This document shows, piece by piece, positions 30,472-39,541 of a stretch of DNA of 64,000 nucleotides. The DNA is taken from positions 210,849 to 274,848 of the forward strand of contig UBNE01000028.1 of the NCBI GenBank assembly GCA_900466745.1, in the 5' to 3' direction. The stretch's first letter is position 1; every line of letters starts with the position of its first letter. Origin of the DNA: Hyphomicrobiales bacterium (GTDB taxonomy: Bacteria > Pseudomonadota > Alphaproteobacteria > Rhizobiales > Beijerinckiaceae). Both the position numbers and the translations under genes were made by a program. Under the pieces are notes generated by a model. That model searched no databases and had not been told where the DNA came from. It saw only the letters and a program-made list of their open reading frames with translations.

Positions 30472-30945
30472 TCAGGCCCGCACGACGACGAGGCCGGTCA
30501 GCAGGTCGTGGCCGAGGCGCCGGTCGGACCGGAACAGGCCGCAGGCGATGTCGAGCAGCCACAGCGCCACCGTGCCGGCCGCCACGTAGAAGAACAGCGC
30601 GTGCACCGCCGCGACGAGCCCGTCGGGGCGCCCGCCATTCGCCGTCTCGACCCGCAGGCCGGCGACGCGCATGCCCCAGGTCGCCTGGCGCGGGCCGCCG
30701 ATCGTCAGCGCCGCATAGCCCAGCGCGGTGACGAAGGCCGCGGCCGGGATCAGGAACCAGGTCGCGCCGAAGGTGACGATGCCGAGCAGGACCAGCAGCA
30801 GGAAGACCAGCCAGCCGAGGAAGAACAGCACGACGATGTCGACGATCCAGGCGAACAGCCGCGAGCCCAGCACGCCGCTGACGTTCTGGTAGGAGCGCTG
30901 TTCCAGGGCCGTGATCGGCGGCTGGCCATAGCGGGTGTCGCTCAT
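30472..30945 (-). CDS. RDD family membrane protein
   Basis: This 157-residue protein has the RDD family pattern: an Arg-Asp in the first helix (SRLFAWIVDIVVLFF), two further membrane segments, and a final region with DRRLGHDLLTGLVVV. RDD proteins are small inner-membrane proteins; a few are linked to ion transport. It lies 56 bases after the threonine dehydratase gene on the same strand and may be co-transcribed. Confidence 0.88.
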   Translation of the reverse strand: MSDTRYGQPPITALEQRSYQNVSGVLGSRLFAWIVDIVVLFFLGWLVFLLLVLLGIVTFGATWFLIPAAAFVTALGYAALTIGGPRQATWGMRVAGLRVETANGGRPDGLVAAVHALFFYVAAGTVALWLLDIACGLFRSDRRLGHDLLTGLVVVRA

Positions 30946-31001
30946 CGAAATCTCATCCTCCGTCGCCCGCGGGACTGCGGGCTCCGACAGGTAATGTTTG
31001 A

Positions 31002-32246
31002 TCAGCGTGCCGGTTCCGCAAGGCCGCGCGGCAGGATGCGCCGCGGCGCGAAGCCGTTTTTCGCGAGCATGTCCTCGATCGCGCGCGAATGCGCCTCGCC
31101 GCGGGTTTCCACCGTCACGTCGAGCGTGACGCCCTTGGCCGGCACGTCGAGGAAGAGCCGGCCATGGCTGACCTCGAGGATATTGGCGCCCTCGTCGCCG
31201 AGCAGGCTCGCGATCTTGCCGAGCAGGCCCGGCCGGTCGCTGCTGGTCAGGCGGAAGGCGACGATGCGGTCCTCGCGCTCCAGCTCGCGCACCATGATCG
31301 CGGCGAGCAGGCGGGTGTCGATATTGCCGCCGCAGAGCAAGAGGCCGACCTTGCGCCCGGCATAGCGCGCCGGCTCCTTCAGCATCGCGGCGAGGCCGGC
31401 CGCGCCGGCGCCTTCCGCGAGACTGTGTTGAAGACTTGCATAAGCGTTGACGGCGCGCTCGATCAGGTCCTCGCCGACGAGCACGATGTCCGAGACCAGG
31501 CTCGAGACGATCGGCAGGGTCAGATGGCCGACGGTCTTGACGGCGATGCCCTCGGCCAGCGTCGCGCCGCCGATCGGCCGGTCCTGCCCGTTCACGGCGT
31601 TGTAGAAGGAGGGGTAGAGATCGGCCTCGACGCCGATCAGCTCGATGCCAGGCTTGATCGCCTTGGCGGCGACGGCGTTGCCGGCCATCAGCCCGCCGCC
31701 GCCGAGCGGGATGATCAGCACGTCGAGATCGGGCTCCTCGGCCAGCATCTCGCGCGCGACGGTGCCCTGGCCCGCCATCACCGCGGGGTCGTCATAGGGA
31801 TGGACGAAGACGAGCTGCTCGGCGCCGGCGAGCGCGCGCGCCTTGTCGGCCGATTCGTAGAGGGTCTCGCCGTGCAGCACGACGCGCGCGCCATGGGCCC
31901 GCGTGTTCTCGACCTTCACCAGCGGCGTCGTCTCCGGCATCACGATCGTCGCCGGAACGCCGAAGCGCCTGGCGTGGTAGGCCACGGCCTGGGCGTGGTT
32001 GCCGGCGGACATGGCGATGACGCCGCGGCCGCGCTCGGCCTCGCTTAGCGAGAGCAGCTTGTTGACCGCACCGCGCTCCTTGAACGAGGCGGTCGCCTGC
32101 ATGTTCTCGTGCTTCACCAGCACCTCGGTTCCGGCGAGCTGGGACAGGCGCGGCGCCGGCACCAGCGGCGTGCGCAGCACATGGCCTTCGATGCGCCGGG
32201 CGGCGGCGTCGATGTCCTCGGGCGTGATCGCGAAGGTTTCGGTCAT
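31002..32246 (-). CDS. Threonine ammonia-lyase (dehydratase) with ACT domain
   Basis: This 414-residue PLP enzyme converts threonine (and serine) to 2-oxobutyrate (pyruvate) and ammonia. The PLP Lys is in TASFKERGA (near 60), a Gly loop is IPLGGGGLMAGN, and the C-terminal ACT domain (about 330-405) has FRLTSSDRPGLLGKI. The single ACT domain is like the short TdcB/IlvA forms, so both biosynthetic and catabolic roles are possible. The ATG at 32246 is chosen by homology. Confidence 0.92.
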   Translation of the reverse strand: MTETFAITPEDIDAAARRIEGHVLRTPLVPAPRLSQLAGTEVLVKHENMQATASFKERGAVNKLLSLSEAERGRGVIAMSAGNHAQAVAYHARRFGVPATIVMPETTPLVKVENTRAHGARVVLHGETLYESADKARALAGAEQLVFVHPYDDPAVMAGQGTVAREMLAEEPDLDVLIIPLGGGGLMAGNAVAAKAIKPGIELIGVEADLYPSFYNAVNGQDRPIGGATLAEGIAVKTVGHLTLPIVSSLVSDIVLVGEDLIERAVNAYASLQHSLAEGAGAAGLAAMLKEPARYAGRKVGLLLCGGNIDTRLLAAIMVRELEREDRIVAFRLTSSDRPGLLGKIASLLGDEGANILEVSHGRLFLDVPAKGVTLDVTVETRGEAHSRAIEDMLAKNGFAPRRILPRGLAEPAR

Positions 32247-32326
32247 GATGCGTCCGTGTCGTCCGCCGGGCACCGGCCGGGAGGGAGCGGGTTTCGGGAG
32301 GAGCCGATGCAGGCGGCAGGCTGTCG

Positions 32327-33667
32327 TCAAACCTGCCGCGGCGTCAATTCGGCATCGCCGAAGAAACCGCCGGGGCGCCAGATCAGAACGATGGCGAGCA
32401 GCAGATAGACCGCGAGGTCGCGCTGCTCGATCGGCAGCGTCGCCGACCAGAGCGCCTCGAAGCCGGCGATGAACAGCCCGCCCAGCGCCGCGCCGCTGAC
32501 CGAGCCGATGCCGCCCAGAACGGCCGCGACCAGAGCCTTGAGGCCGAGCGTGAAGCCGCCTGCGAAGCCCATGCCGCCATAGATTGCCGTGACGATGACG
32601 CCCGCCATGCCGCAGAGCGCGCAGGCGATGACGATGGCGATGTCGCGCACGGCGCGCGGATCGACGCCGAACAGCGCCGCGGTGCGCTCGTCCTGCGCGA
32701 CCGCCCGCCAGGCCCGGCCATAGGCGGTGCGGCGGATGAGCTGGACGAGGCCGAGCATGGCGCCGAGGCCGAGCAAGGTCAGCACCGTCGCGAGCGGGTT
32801 CAGCGTCACGATGAAGTCGCCGGCATGGGCGAGCCGCAGCGGCGTGTTGAACACCGGCGGCAGCCAGCGCAGTTGCGGGCCCTGGGCCAGGCGCAGATAT
32901 TCCGACATGGCGATGGCGAGCCCGATGGTCGCGATCAGGATCTGCTGGCCGCTCGCGCGTTCGAGCCGGCGCAGCACGAAGCGGCCCATGGCGAAGCCGT
33001 GCAGCGCCGCGACCAGGATCGCCACCGCGAAGGCGGCGACGAGCCCCGTCAGCGGGGTCGAAACCGGCAGCGAGAGCAGCAGCGCCACGCCGACCACCGA
33101 GGCCAGCGCGCCGAGCGCGGCGAATTCGCCGAAGCAGAGGATGATCCGGCCGGTCAGGCCGTAGACCAGCGCATAGGCGGCGGCGAGGAGGCCGTAGATC
33201 GCCGCCGTGGGCAGGCTGCTGAGCCCCTGCTGCAGGCCGTAGGCGAGGCCGGACGGGATGGCCGGCAGGTCCTCGGTCGAGAGCGCGGCCGGGTCCGGCG
33301 GCGGCTCGACGCGATCCTCCAGATAGAAGCGGCGCAGGAAATAGAAGCTGGCATCAGGCATCGGCCGCCCGTCCGAGGCGATGCCGATCAGGTTCGGCCG
33401 CCCGAGGCCGTTGCTCTCGGCGGCGAACAGGCAGTCGATGCTGCGGTGGCGCGCTACCCCGTCGCCGAGCTGGACCCGGTAGAGCAGGCGCAGCGCCCGC
33501 GGCACCGGCCCGACGGTGGCGCGCTCGATCTCGATATGGGCGCCGGTCGGGTTGAGCGGCGGGATGGCCTGCCGGCACAGCCGCATCTGGTCGGTATCGA
33601 AGCCCTCGCCGCAGCCGGAAAGGGCGACGAGGACGGCTACCAGAATCGGCAGGAGGAGGGGGCGCAT
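32327..33667 (-). CDS. LivH-type ABC permease with N-terminal lipoprotein-like extension
   Basis: This 446-residue protein has two parts. Residues 1-22 form a lipoprotein signal with lipobox LSGC (Cys 19), followed by about 125 polar residues. From about 145 it is a branched-chain amino acid/urea-type permease with eight or so helices, GRIILCFGEFAALGALASVV, the GLDP-like FGVDPRAVRD and a C-terminal LIWRPGGFFGDAE. Ordinary LivH has about 290-300 residues and no lipoprotein part. No ATPase, second permease or binding-protein gene is adjacent. Substrate is unknown. Confidence 0.82.
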   Translation of the reverse strand: MRPLLLPILVAVLVALSGCGEGFDTDQMRLCRQAIPPLNPTGAHIEIERATVGPVPRALRLLYRVQLGDGVARHRSIDCLFAAESNGLGRPNLIGIASDGRPMPDASFYFLRRFYLEDRVEPPPDPAALSTEDLPAIPSGLAYGLQQGLSSLPTAAIYGLLAAAYALVYGLTGRIILCFGEFAALGALASVVGVALLLSLPVSTPLTGLVAAFAVAILVAALHGFAMGRFVLRRLERASGQQILIATIGLAIAMSEYLRLAQGPQLRWLPPVFNTPLRLAHAGDFIVTLNPLATVLTLLGLGAMLGLVQLIRRTAYGRAWRAVAQDERTAALFGVDPRAVRDIAIVIACALCGMAGVIVTAIYGGMGFAGGFTLGLKALVAAVLGGIGSVSGAALGGLFIAGFEALWSATLPIEQRDLAVYLLLAIVLIWRPGGFFGDAELTPRQV

Positions 33668-33712
33668 GAGAGCGCGACGGTAGCGCCGCCGCCCTGGCAA
33701 GGAAACCGCGCC

Positions 33713-33834
33713 GTCATGCCCGGGCAGCACCGCGGTCATTCTCGGGCGCCGCGCAGCGGCGAGCCGGGAATCTCATGCAGGACGAGGCGCGTATTTTCGC
33801 GTCACGGGAGGCTCGGCTCGAGCCCGGGCATGAC
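33713..33834. repeat. Dispersed repeat, family B copy 3
   Basis: Perfect 12-bp inverted ends GTCATGCCCGGG / CCCGGGCATGAC bound a 122-base element with internal CGCGTATTTTCGCG. It lies between hemB and the permease gene, both on the minus strand. Confidence 0.75.
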
Positions 33835-33839
33835 ACCCG

Positions 33840-34898
33840 TCACCGGGCCGCCTTCAGCGCCTTCGCCACGCGCGGCGCGAAATAGGTCAGCACGCCGTCC
33901 GCACCCGCCCGCTTGAAGGCGAGCAGGCTCTCCAGGATCGCCTTGTCGCCGTCGAGCCAGCCGTTCCGCACCGCCGCCATCAGCATCGCGTATTCGCCGG
34001 AGACCTGATAGGCGAAGGTCGGGACGCGGAAATGCTCCTTCACCCGCGCCACCACGTCGAGATAGGGCAGGCCGGGCTTGACCATGATCATGTCGGCGCC
34101 CTCCTCGAGATCGAGCGCGACCTCGGCCATGGCCTCGTCGCTGTTGGCCGGGTCCATCTGGTAGGTGCGCTTGTCGCCGATCAGCGTGGCGTTGGTGCCG
34201 ATCGCGTCGCGGAACGGGCCGTAGAAGGCTGAGGCGTATTTGGCCGCATAGGCCATGATCTGCACGTCCTCGTGGCCGCCGGCGTCGAGCGCCTCGCGGA
34301 TCGCGGCGACGCGGCCGTCCATCATGTCGGAAGGCGCGATCACGTCGGCCCCGGCATCGGCCAGCGCCAGCGCCTGCCGGACGAGGATCGCGACCGAGGC
34401 GTCGTTCAGCACGCGCTCGCCGTCCATGACGCCGTCATGGCCATGCGAGGTATAGGGATCGAGCGCCGCGTCGCAGATGATGCCGATCTGCGGCACCTCC
34501 TTCTTGATCGCCCGCACGGCGCGGCACATCAGGTTTTGGCCGTTCAGCGCCTCCGAGCCGGTGGGGTCGCGCAGCGCCTTCTCGACGAAGGGGAAGGGCG
34601 CGATCGCCGGAATGCCGAGCTCCGCCGCCGCGGCCGCCTGCCGGACGGCCTCGTCGATGTTCAGCCGGTCGACGCCGGGCATCCATTCGACCGGGGTGCA
34701 GGCCTCGGCCGCGTCCATCAGGAAGATCGGCCAGATCAGGTCGTCGCTGGTCAGCAGGTTCTCGCGCACCAGCCGGCGCGACCACTCGGCCTTGCGGTTG
34801 CGGCGCATGCGGCGCGTCAGGCCGAGCGAGGGGGCGCTGTGGACTTCGACCTGGCGCGACTCGGGGGCGGGGAACGGCGTGACGACCCGGGATTTCAT
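33840..34898 (-). CDS. hemB: Porphobilinogen synthase (delta-aminolevulinate dehydratase)
   Basis: This 352-residue enzyme condenses two aminolevulinates to porphobilinogen in haem synthesis. The two active-site Lys regions are AYAAKYASAFYGPFRD and MIMVKPGLPYLD. The metal-site region CDAALDPYTSHGHDG shows few Cys, the pattern of Mg- rather than Zn-dependent enzymes of alphaproteobacteria. Length is typical. Confidence 0.97.
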   Translation of the reverse strand: MKSRVVTPFPAPESRQVEVHSAPSLGLTRRMRRNRKAEWSRRLVRENLLTSDDLIWPIFLMDAAEACTPVEWMPGVDRLNIDEAVRQAAAAAELGIPAIAPFPFVEKALRDPTGSEALNGQNLMCRAVRAIKKEVPQIGIICDAALDPYTSHGHDGVMDGERVLNDASVAILVRQALALADAGADVIAPSDMMDGRVAAIREALDAGGHEDVQIMAYAAKYASAFYGPFRDAIGTNATLIGDKRTYQMDPANSDEAMAEVALDLEEGADMIMVKPGLPYLDVVARVKEHFRVPTFAYQVSGEYAMLMAAVRNGWLDGDKAILESLLAFKRAGADGVLTYFAPRVAKALKAAR

Positions 34899-35145
34899 GG
34901 CGATGCCTCAAATGACGTGGCCGCGGCGTGCCCGGAGGAAGCCTGGGGGCGGCGGCGGCCTGTCCGCTTCATATCACATCGGAACGATTCCAAAACAGGG
35001 CGCATGGTCGCAACGGGGTCGCGCTCCGCTCATCCTGCCGGAGGGCGCCGCCGTGCGGCGAGGCCAAGCCGGTTCCTGGCTTCGCCGCGTTGACAAGCCG
35101 GTTCCCGCCTTCCAGAACCGCACCCCATCGCAACCGGAGCGGGCC

Positions 35146-36201
35146 ATGACGCAGGACCAGGACATCATCTGCGAAATCCGCGGCGCGGCCGGCGTCGTCA
35201 TCCTCAACCGGCCGAAGGCGCTGAACGCGCTGAGCCTCGGCATGGTCCGGGAACTGGCGCGCGCGCTCGATGCCTGGGAGAACGACCCGCAGGTGACGCG
35301 CGTCGTCGTCCTCAGCACGAGCGAAAAGGCCTTCTGCGCCGGCGGCGACATCCGCTGGCTGCATGATTGCGGCAAGGCCGGTCGCCATGACGCGATGCTC
35401 GCCTTCTGGGGCGAGGAATACATCCTCAACCACCGCATCAAGACCTATCCCAAGCCCTATGTCGCGCTGGTCGACGGCATCGTCATGGGCGGCGGCGTCG
35501 GCATCTCGCTGCATGGCAGCCACCGCATCGCCGGCGACCGCTATCTCTTCGCCATGCCGGAGGTCGGCATCGGCTTCTTCCCCGATGTCGGCGCGACCCA
35601 TGCGCTGCCGCGCCTGCCCGGCGCCTTCGGCAGCTTCCTCGCCCTGACCGGCGAGCGCATCGGCGCCGCCGATGCGCTGTCGGTCGGCCTCGCCACCCAT
35701 GCCGTGCCCAGCGACCGCATGGCCGAGCTCGCCGATGCGCTGACGGGCCGTTCCGCGCTCGACGACATCCTCGCCGGCTTCACCATCGCGCGGCCGCCCG
35801 GCCCGCTGCAGGCGGAGGCCGCGACCATCGCCGAGGCCTTCGCGGCCAGCTCGCCGCTGGCCGTCGTCGAGCGGCTCGGCGCCCTGGCCGCCAAGGGCAG
35901 CGCCTTCGCCGGCAAGCTCGTCCAGACCCTTGCCACCAAGTCGCCGACCAGCATCGCCATCGCCCATGAGCAGATGCGCCGCGGCCGGGAGCTGGATTTC
36001 GCCGAGGCGATGCGCACGGAATTCCGCATCGTCTCGCGGATCGCCCATGGCCACGACTTCTATGAGGGTGTTCGCGCCGTGGTGATCGACAAGGACCAGG
36101 CGCCGCGCTGGCAGCCCGACCGGCTGGAAGCCGTCGAGCCCGCCGCGATCGCCGCCTATTTCGCTCCGCTCGGCGCCTCCGAGCTGAAGCTGGAGCCTTG
36201 A
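35146..36201 (+). CDS. Enoyl-CoA hydratase/isomerase family protein, 3-hydroxyisobutyryl-CoA hydrolase-like
   Basis: This 351-residue crotonase-fold protein resembles 3-hydroxyisobutyryl-CoA hydrolases of valine breakdown. It has LNRPKALNALS, the oxyanion motif EKAFCAGGDIRWL (near 67), VDGIVMGGGVGISLHGS (near 107) and MPEVGIGFFPDVGA with the catalytic Glu (near 137). The length beyond about 340 residues separates it from simple enoyl-CoA hydratases. The ATG at 35146 has GGAG upstream. It is closely followed by the DUF6163 gene. Confidence 0.9.
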   Translation: MTQDQDIICEIRGAAGVVILNRPKALNALSLGMVRELARALDAWENDPQVTRVVVLSTSEKAFCAGGDIRWLHDCGKAGRHDAMLAFWGEEYILNHRIKTYPKPYVALVDGIVMGGGVGISLHGSHRIAGDRYLFAMPEVGIGFFPDVGATHALPRLPGAFGSFLALTGERIGAADALSVGLATHAVPSDRMAELADALTGRSALDDILAGFTIARPPGPLQAEAATIAEAFAASSPLAVVERLGALAAKGSAFAGKLVQTLATKSPTSIAIAHEQMRRGRELDFAEAMRTEFRIVSRIAHGHDFYEGVRAVVIDKDQAPRWQPDRLEAVEPAAIAAYFAPLGASELKLEP

Positions 36202-36203
36202 GC

Positions 36204-36644
36204 TTGGGCCTGGGCGGCGACGGCGAGGCCCTGCGCGGCGAACAGGCGGGGGAGGGCGGAACCAAGGCCGCGGCGCGCTGGCGGCTGGTGCTGGTCTGGT
36301 TCCTGCGGCTGCTCTCGGTCGCCTGGCTGGCCAAGGGGCTCATGGCCTGGATGGTGATCTTCGGCGTCTCGGGGGATGCGCTGCCGCCCTTCGAGAATCG
36401 CCTGCTCAGCTTCCAGGCGATCATCGTCTATTTTGCCGTGATCGACCTCGTCGCCGCGGTCGGGCTCTGGCTGACCTCGACTTGGGGCGGGGTGCTCTGG
36501 CTGCTGGCGACGCTGAGCCAGCTCCTGCTCAGCTTCTTCTTCCCGCGCTTCGTGCCGCTGACGGCCTGGATGGTCGGCATCTATGTGGCGCTGATGGCGA
36601 TCTACTTCCTCGTCACCTGGGCCGCCGAGAACGAGGCGGAATAG
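36204..36644 (+). CDS. DUF6163 family membrane protein
   Basis: This protein of about 146 residues has four hydrophobic segments with LLSVAWLAKGLMAWMVIFG, a central VYFAVIDLVAAVGLWLTSTW and a final FLVTWAAE, matching the DUF6163 family of Hyphomicrobiales. Function is unknown. The start is uncertain: TTG at 36204 is eight bases from GGAG, while TTG at 36198 overlaps the preceding stop as TTGA. It is probably co-translated with the hydrolase. Confidence 0.75.
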   Translation: MGLGGDGEALRGEQAGEGGTKAAARWRLVLVWFLRLLSVAWLAKGLMAWMVIFGVSGDALPPFENRLLSFQAIIVYFAVIDLVAAVGLWLTSTWGGVLWLLATLSQLLLSFFFPRFVPLTAWMVGIYVALMAIYFLVTWAAENEAE

Positions 36645-36984
36645 GTCCGCGCTAGCCGTCTTGCTCTGCGAGCCCTGGTCCCGAGGCGCCGTTTCCGACA
36701 AATGGCGCCTCAGGATGTGGGCTCGAATTTCAGCCCGGGCATCGCGCGGCCGGCGCGCTTCATGCGGGCGCCATCGGCTTTGGGCGGCCGCTCGATTGCC
36801 CCGAGTCATGGTAAGAATCGCTTTAGCTTAAGCCTTTCCGGCTTCACCTACGATTCACCCAAAGGGGTAAATCTCTGATTCATCCTGATATTTAAACTCG
36901 TTTTCATCCGGGCAGGCTTATGGTGTTTTTCAGAAGCGGACCGGGAGACAAATCCCGGCTGACACACAACAGGCGGGATATACC
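36645..36984. other. Intergenic region upstream of ldtR
   Basis: These 340 bases hold an 8-bp inverted repeat GAGGCGCC / GGCGCCTC (36683-36711), a remnant of another common repeat followed by AGGATG, and an AT-richer stretch before ldtR. That stretch has two direct repeats GATTCACCC (36852) and GATTCATCC (36877), 25 bases apart. The latter may form part of the ldtR promoter or operator. No gene is supported. Confidence 0.5.
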
Positions 36985-37497
36985 ATGAAAGCGAGCGTCA
37001 AGACTTCTGAAGTTGCCAAGAACGACGAAGTCGAACTGAGCGTGAAGCCTCTTTATCTTGAGTCGCTGACCCTGGTGGAGCGGCTGCATCGCCGGCTTCT
37101 CGATGTCATCAAGGATGAGTTCGAGCGCCGCGGCCGCGACGACGTCAACAGCGTGCAGGCCCTGCTGCTCTACAATATCGGCGACGCGGAGCTGTCGGCG
37201 AGCGAGCTGCGCACCCGCGGCTACTATCTCGGCTCGAACGTCTCCTACAACGTCAAGAAGCTGGTCGAGCTGGGTTATCTCCACCATGCCCGTTCGCGGA
37301 TCGACCGCCGTTCGGTGCGCATCAGCCTGACCGAGAAGGGCTCGGAGGTACACGACATCGTGAAGGGCGTGTACGACAAGCATGTCCGCACGGTCGAGCA
37401 GATCGGCGGCATCGCGGCCGACGATTTCGAGCGCATGAACAACGCCCTGCTGCGGCTCGAGCGCTTCTGGACCGACCAGATCCGCTACAAGCTCTGA
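36985..37497 (+). CDS. ldtR: MarR family regulator LdtR
   Basis: This 170-residue winged-helix regulator matches LdtR, described in Liberibacter and Sinorhizobium as a controller of an L,D-transpeptidase gene and osmotic tolerance. It has SVQALLLYNIGDAELSASEL, the recognition helix region YLGSNVSYNVKKLVELGY and the wing DRRSVRISLTEKG. It lies 301 bases upstream of ldtP on the same strand, the known genetic pairing. Confidence 0.92.
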   Translation: MKASVKTSEVAKNDEVELSVKPLYLESLTLVERLHRRLLDVIKDEFERRGRDDVNSVQALLLYNIGDAELSASELRTRGYYLGSNVSYNVKKLVELGYLHHARSRIDRRSVRISLTEKGSEVHDIVKGVYDKHVRTVEQIGGIAADDFERMNNALLRLERFWTDQIRYKL

Positions 37498-37798
37498 AAC
37501 GCCTGCTTCGGCGCGGTTCGCCAGCCGGGCCGCCGGAACCGTCCGGCGCCCGGGCCTCGCGCAGGCAAGGGATGCGACGCGGCTGTCGCCGCCCGCTCCG
37601 AATGTGGCTTTCGAGTGTGGCTTTGCTGCCATGCCTGCCGCAAAACGCGCGCATGCCCTAAATTCGCCGCTCTCATCACACCTCCTTAACCGTGATACGA
37701 CACCGTCGCCGCATTGGGGCCGATCCGCCGCTGCCGCTCCTCCCGGCGGCATTTTTGTGCCGGTCGCCCGCGTTCGGATGAAGTTGAAGAGGGAAGAG
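37498..37798. other. Intergenic region between ldtR and ldtP
   Basis: About 300 bases with no supported gene and no strong terminator. In related species LdtR binds upstream of ldtP, so an operator is expected here, but I cannot point to a convincing site. Confidence 0.5.
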
Positions 37799-39043
37799 AT
37801 GTCGCAACTGAGCCTGACACGCCGCGAAACCGTGCTGGCGCTGCTTTCGGGCGCCGCTTCGGCGGCAGCCGCCCCGGCATTCGCGCAGCAGGCCGAATGG
37901 CTTCAGAACTACGATGCCGGCCCGCGCAACGCCGTGCTGCGCTCCTCCACGCCGATGCTGTCGCCGGAAACCCTGCAGGCGACCGAGCAGGCCATCGCCG
38001 CCTATCGCGACCTCGCCGCGCGCGGCGGCTGGCAGCCGGTGCAGTTGCCCGAGCGGATGGGCCTCGGCGCGCGGGGAGCCGCGGTTGCGGCCCTGCGCCA
38101 GCGCCTCGCCGTCACCGGCGACCTCGTCCAGAAGGCGGGCGAGAGCAATGTCTACGATTCCTATGTCGAGGCGGCGGTGCGCCAGTTCCAGGCCCGCGTC
38201 GGCCTGTCGACGACGGGCTCGATCAACCGCGCCACCATCGTCGCGCTCAACGTGCCGATCGAGCGTCGCATCCGCCAGCTCGAGACCAATGTCGTGCGCC
38301 TGCGCACCTGGTCGGGCAATCTCGGCAGCCGCTATGTCGTCGCCAACATCCCCGCCGCGACGGTCGAGACGGTCGAGAACGGGCGCGTCGCCACCCGTCA
38401 CGCTGCCGGCGTCGGCAAGATCGACCGGCAGTCGCCGCTGCTCCAGACCAAGATTCCCGAGGTCAACTTCAACCCGACCTGGACGGTCCCCGCCTCCATC
38501 ATCCGCAAGGATCTGATCCCGAAGATGAGGAAGGAGCCGAACTACCTCACCGAGAACAAGATCCGCATCATCTCGCCGAGCGGCGGCGAGATCGCGCCCT
38601 CGCAGGTGAACTGGAACTCGGACGAGGCGACGCGCTACACCTTCCGGCAGGATCCGGGCGGCGACTTCAACTCGCTCGGTTTCGTGCGCATCAACATTCC
38701 GAGCCCCTACGGCGTCTACATGCACGACACGCCGGCCAAGGGCATCTTCGGCGACGATTACCGCTTCGTCTCCTCGGGCTGCATGCGCGTCCAGAACGTG
38801 CGCGACTATGTCGCCTGGCTGCTCAAGAACACCCCCGGCTGGGATCGCGCCAAGATCGACGAGGTCATCGCCTCCGGCCAGCGCGTCAACGCCCGCATCG
38901 CCGACCCGGTGCCGTGCTACTGGGTCTATGTCACCGCCTGGGCGACGCCCGATGGCGGCGTGCAGTTCCGCGACGACATCTATAACAAGGACGGCCTCGG
39001 CCCGGCGCCGGTCGCGGCGCTGCAGGGCGAGAACGACATCTGA
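37799..39043 (+). CDS. ldtP: L,D-transpeptidase LdtP
   Basis: This 414-residue periplasmic enzyme forms 3-3 cross-links in peptidoglycan or attaches proteins to it. A signal peptide with a twin-Arg start (LTRRETVLALLSG) is followed by a peptidoglycan-binding domain (about 88-150) and a YkuD catalytic domain (about 175-340). The active-site motif has His 309 (YMHDTP) and Cys 328 (SSGCMRVQN). The start is preceded by GAGGGAAGAG. It follows ldtR, its probable regulator, and ends at a strong terminator. Confidence 0.93.
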   Translation: MSQLSLTRRETVLALLSGAASAAAAPAFAQQAEWLQNYDAGPRNAVLRSSTPMLSPETLQATEQAIAAYRDLAARGGWQPVQLPERMGLGARGAAVAALRQRLAVTGDLVQKAGESNVYDSYVEAAVRQFQARVGLSTTGSINRATIVALNVPIERRIRQLETNVVRLRTWSGNLGSRYVVANIPAATVETVENGRVATRHAAGVGKIDRQSPLLQTKIPEVNFNPTWTVPASIIRKDLIPKMRKEPNYLTENKIRIISPSGGEIAPSQVNWNSDEATRYTFRQDPGGDFNSLGFVRINIPSPYGVYMHDTPAKGIFGDDYRFVSSGCMRVQNVRDYVAWLLKNTPGWDRAKIDEVIASGQRVNARIADPVPCYWVYVTAWATPDGGVQFRDDIYNKDGLGPAPVAALQGENDI

Positions 39044-39079
39044 TCGCCTGACGATCCGATTCCGGCAAAACCGCACTCC

Positions 39080-39119
39080 AAACGAAAAACCCGCCGAGCC
39101 ATCGGCGGGTTTTTCGTTT
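39080..39119. terminator. Strong bidirectional terminator after ldtP
   Basis: An 18-bp perfect stem closes the loop GCCA; its GC core CCCGCCGA / TCGGCGGG is flanked by five A and five T. It ends ldtP transcripts and could also stop minus-strand transcripts. Confidence 0.9.
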
Positions 39120-39313
39120 GAGAGGCTGGCTCCGAGCGCATCGGGGCCATCTTCCAGACGCCGAACATCGGCGTCACGCAGATGAAGGTTCAGAGCGAGC
39201 CGATCCGAGGATCGTGTGGCGGCGGCGCTGGCCTGCCGGCGCAGCTCGCTTCCCGGGTTGCGGCGCGGGGGGGGGGCTGCTCGGCCCTCCGCATGGTCCT
39301 GACGGAGCGGCTG

Positions 39314-39413
39314 GAGCATCGGGCTGAATATCGTCTTCAGTCCGATGCTCCAGTTCCTTGATTTTGCGTCGGCTTTTCCGGGAAATCGCGTTCCGCTTTT
39401 CGGGCCGGTGCTC
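39314..39413. repeat. Dispersed palindromic repeat, family A copy 6 (inverted)
   Basis: Ends are GAGCATCGG and CCGGTGCTC. Read on the minus strand it begins GAGCACCGGCCCGAAAAGCGG and ends with a hairpin GGAGCATCGG / CCGATGCTCC. Its first base completes the TAG stop of the 42-residue peptide gene. Confidence 0.75.
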
Positions 39414-39541
39414 TAGCTCCAGAAGCCCTGCTGGTAGTCGCGAGGCGAGAACGCTTCCGTATCGTCCTGCTGGGCCTCGCATTCATCGTCGTGACCGAGC
39501 TCGGCCTCGGAGGCGCAATCGCAGTCGTGCCGTTCGAGCAT
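39413..39541 (-). CDS. 42-residue acidic peptide of unknown function
   Basis: An ATG preceded by AAGGAGAG at good spacing opens a 42-residue frame, starting MLERHDCDCASEAELGHDD and ending YQQGFWS. About a third of residues are Asp or Glu; three Cys (7, 9, 21) and two His could bind metal. No signal or membrane segment is seen. A promoter-like TTGTGC-17-TATCTC lies 65-95 bases upstream. The TAG stop is shared with a family A repeat. I do not recognise a family. Confidence 0.6.
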   Translation of the reverse strand: MLERHDCDCASEAELGHDDECEAQQDDTEAFSPRDYQQGFWS

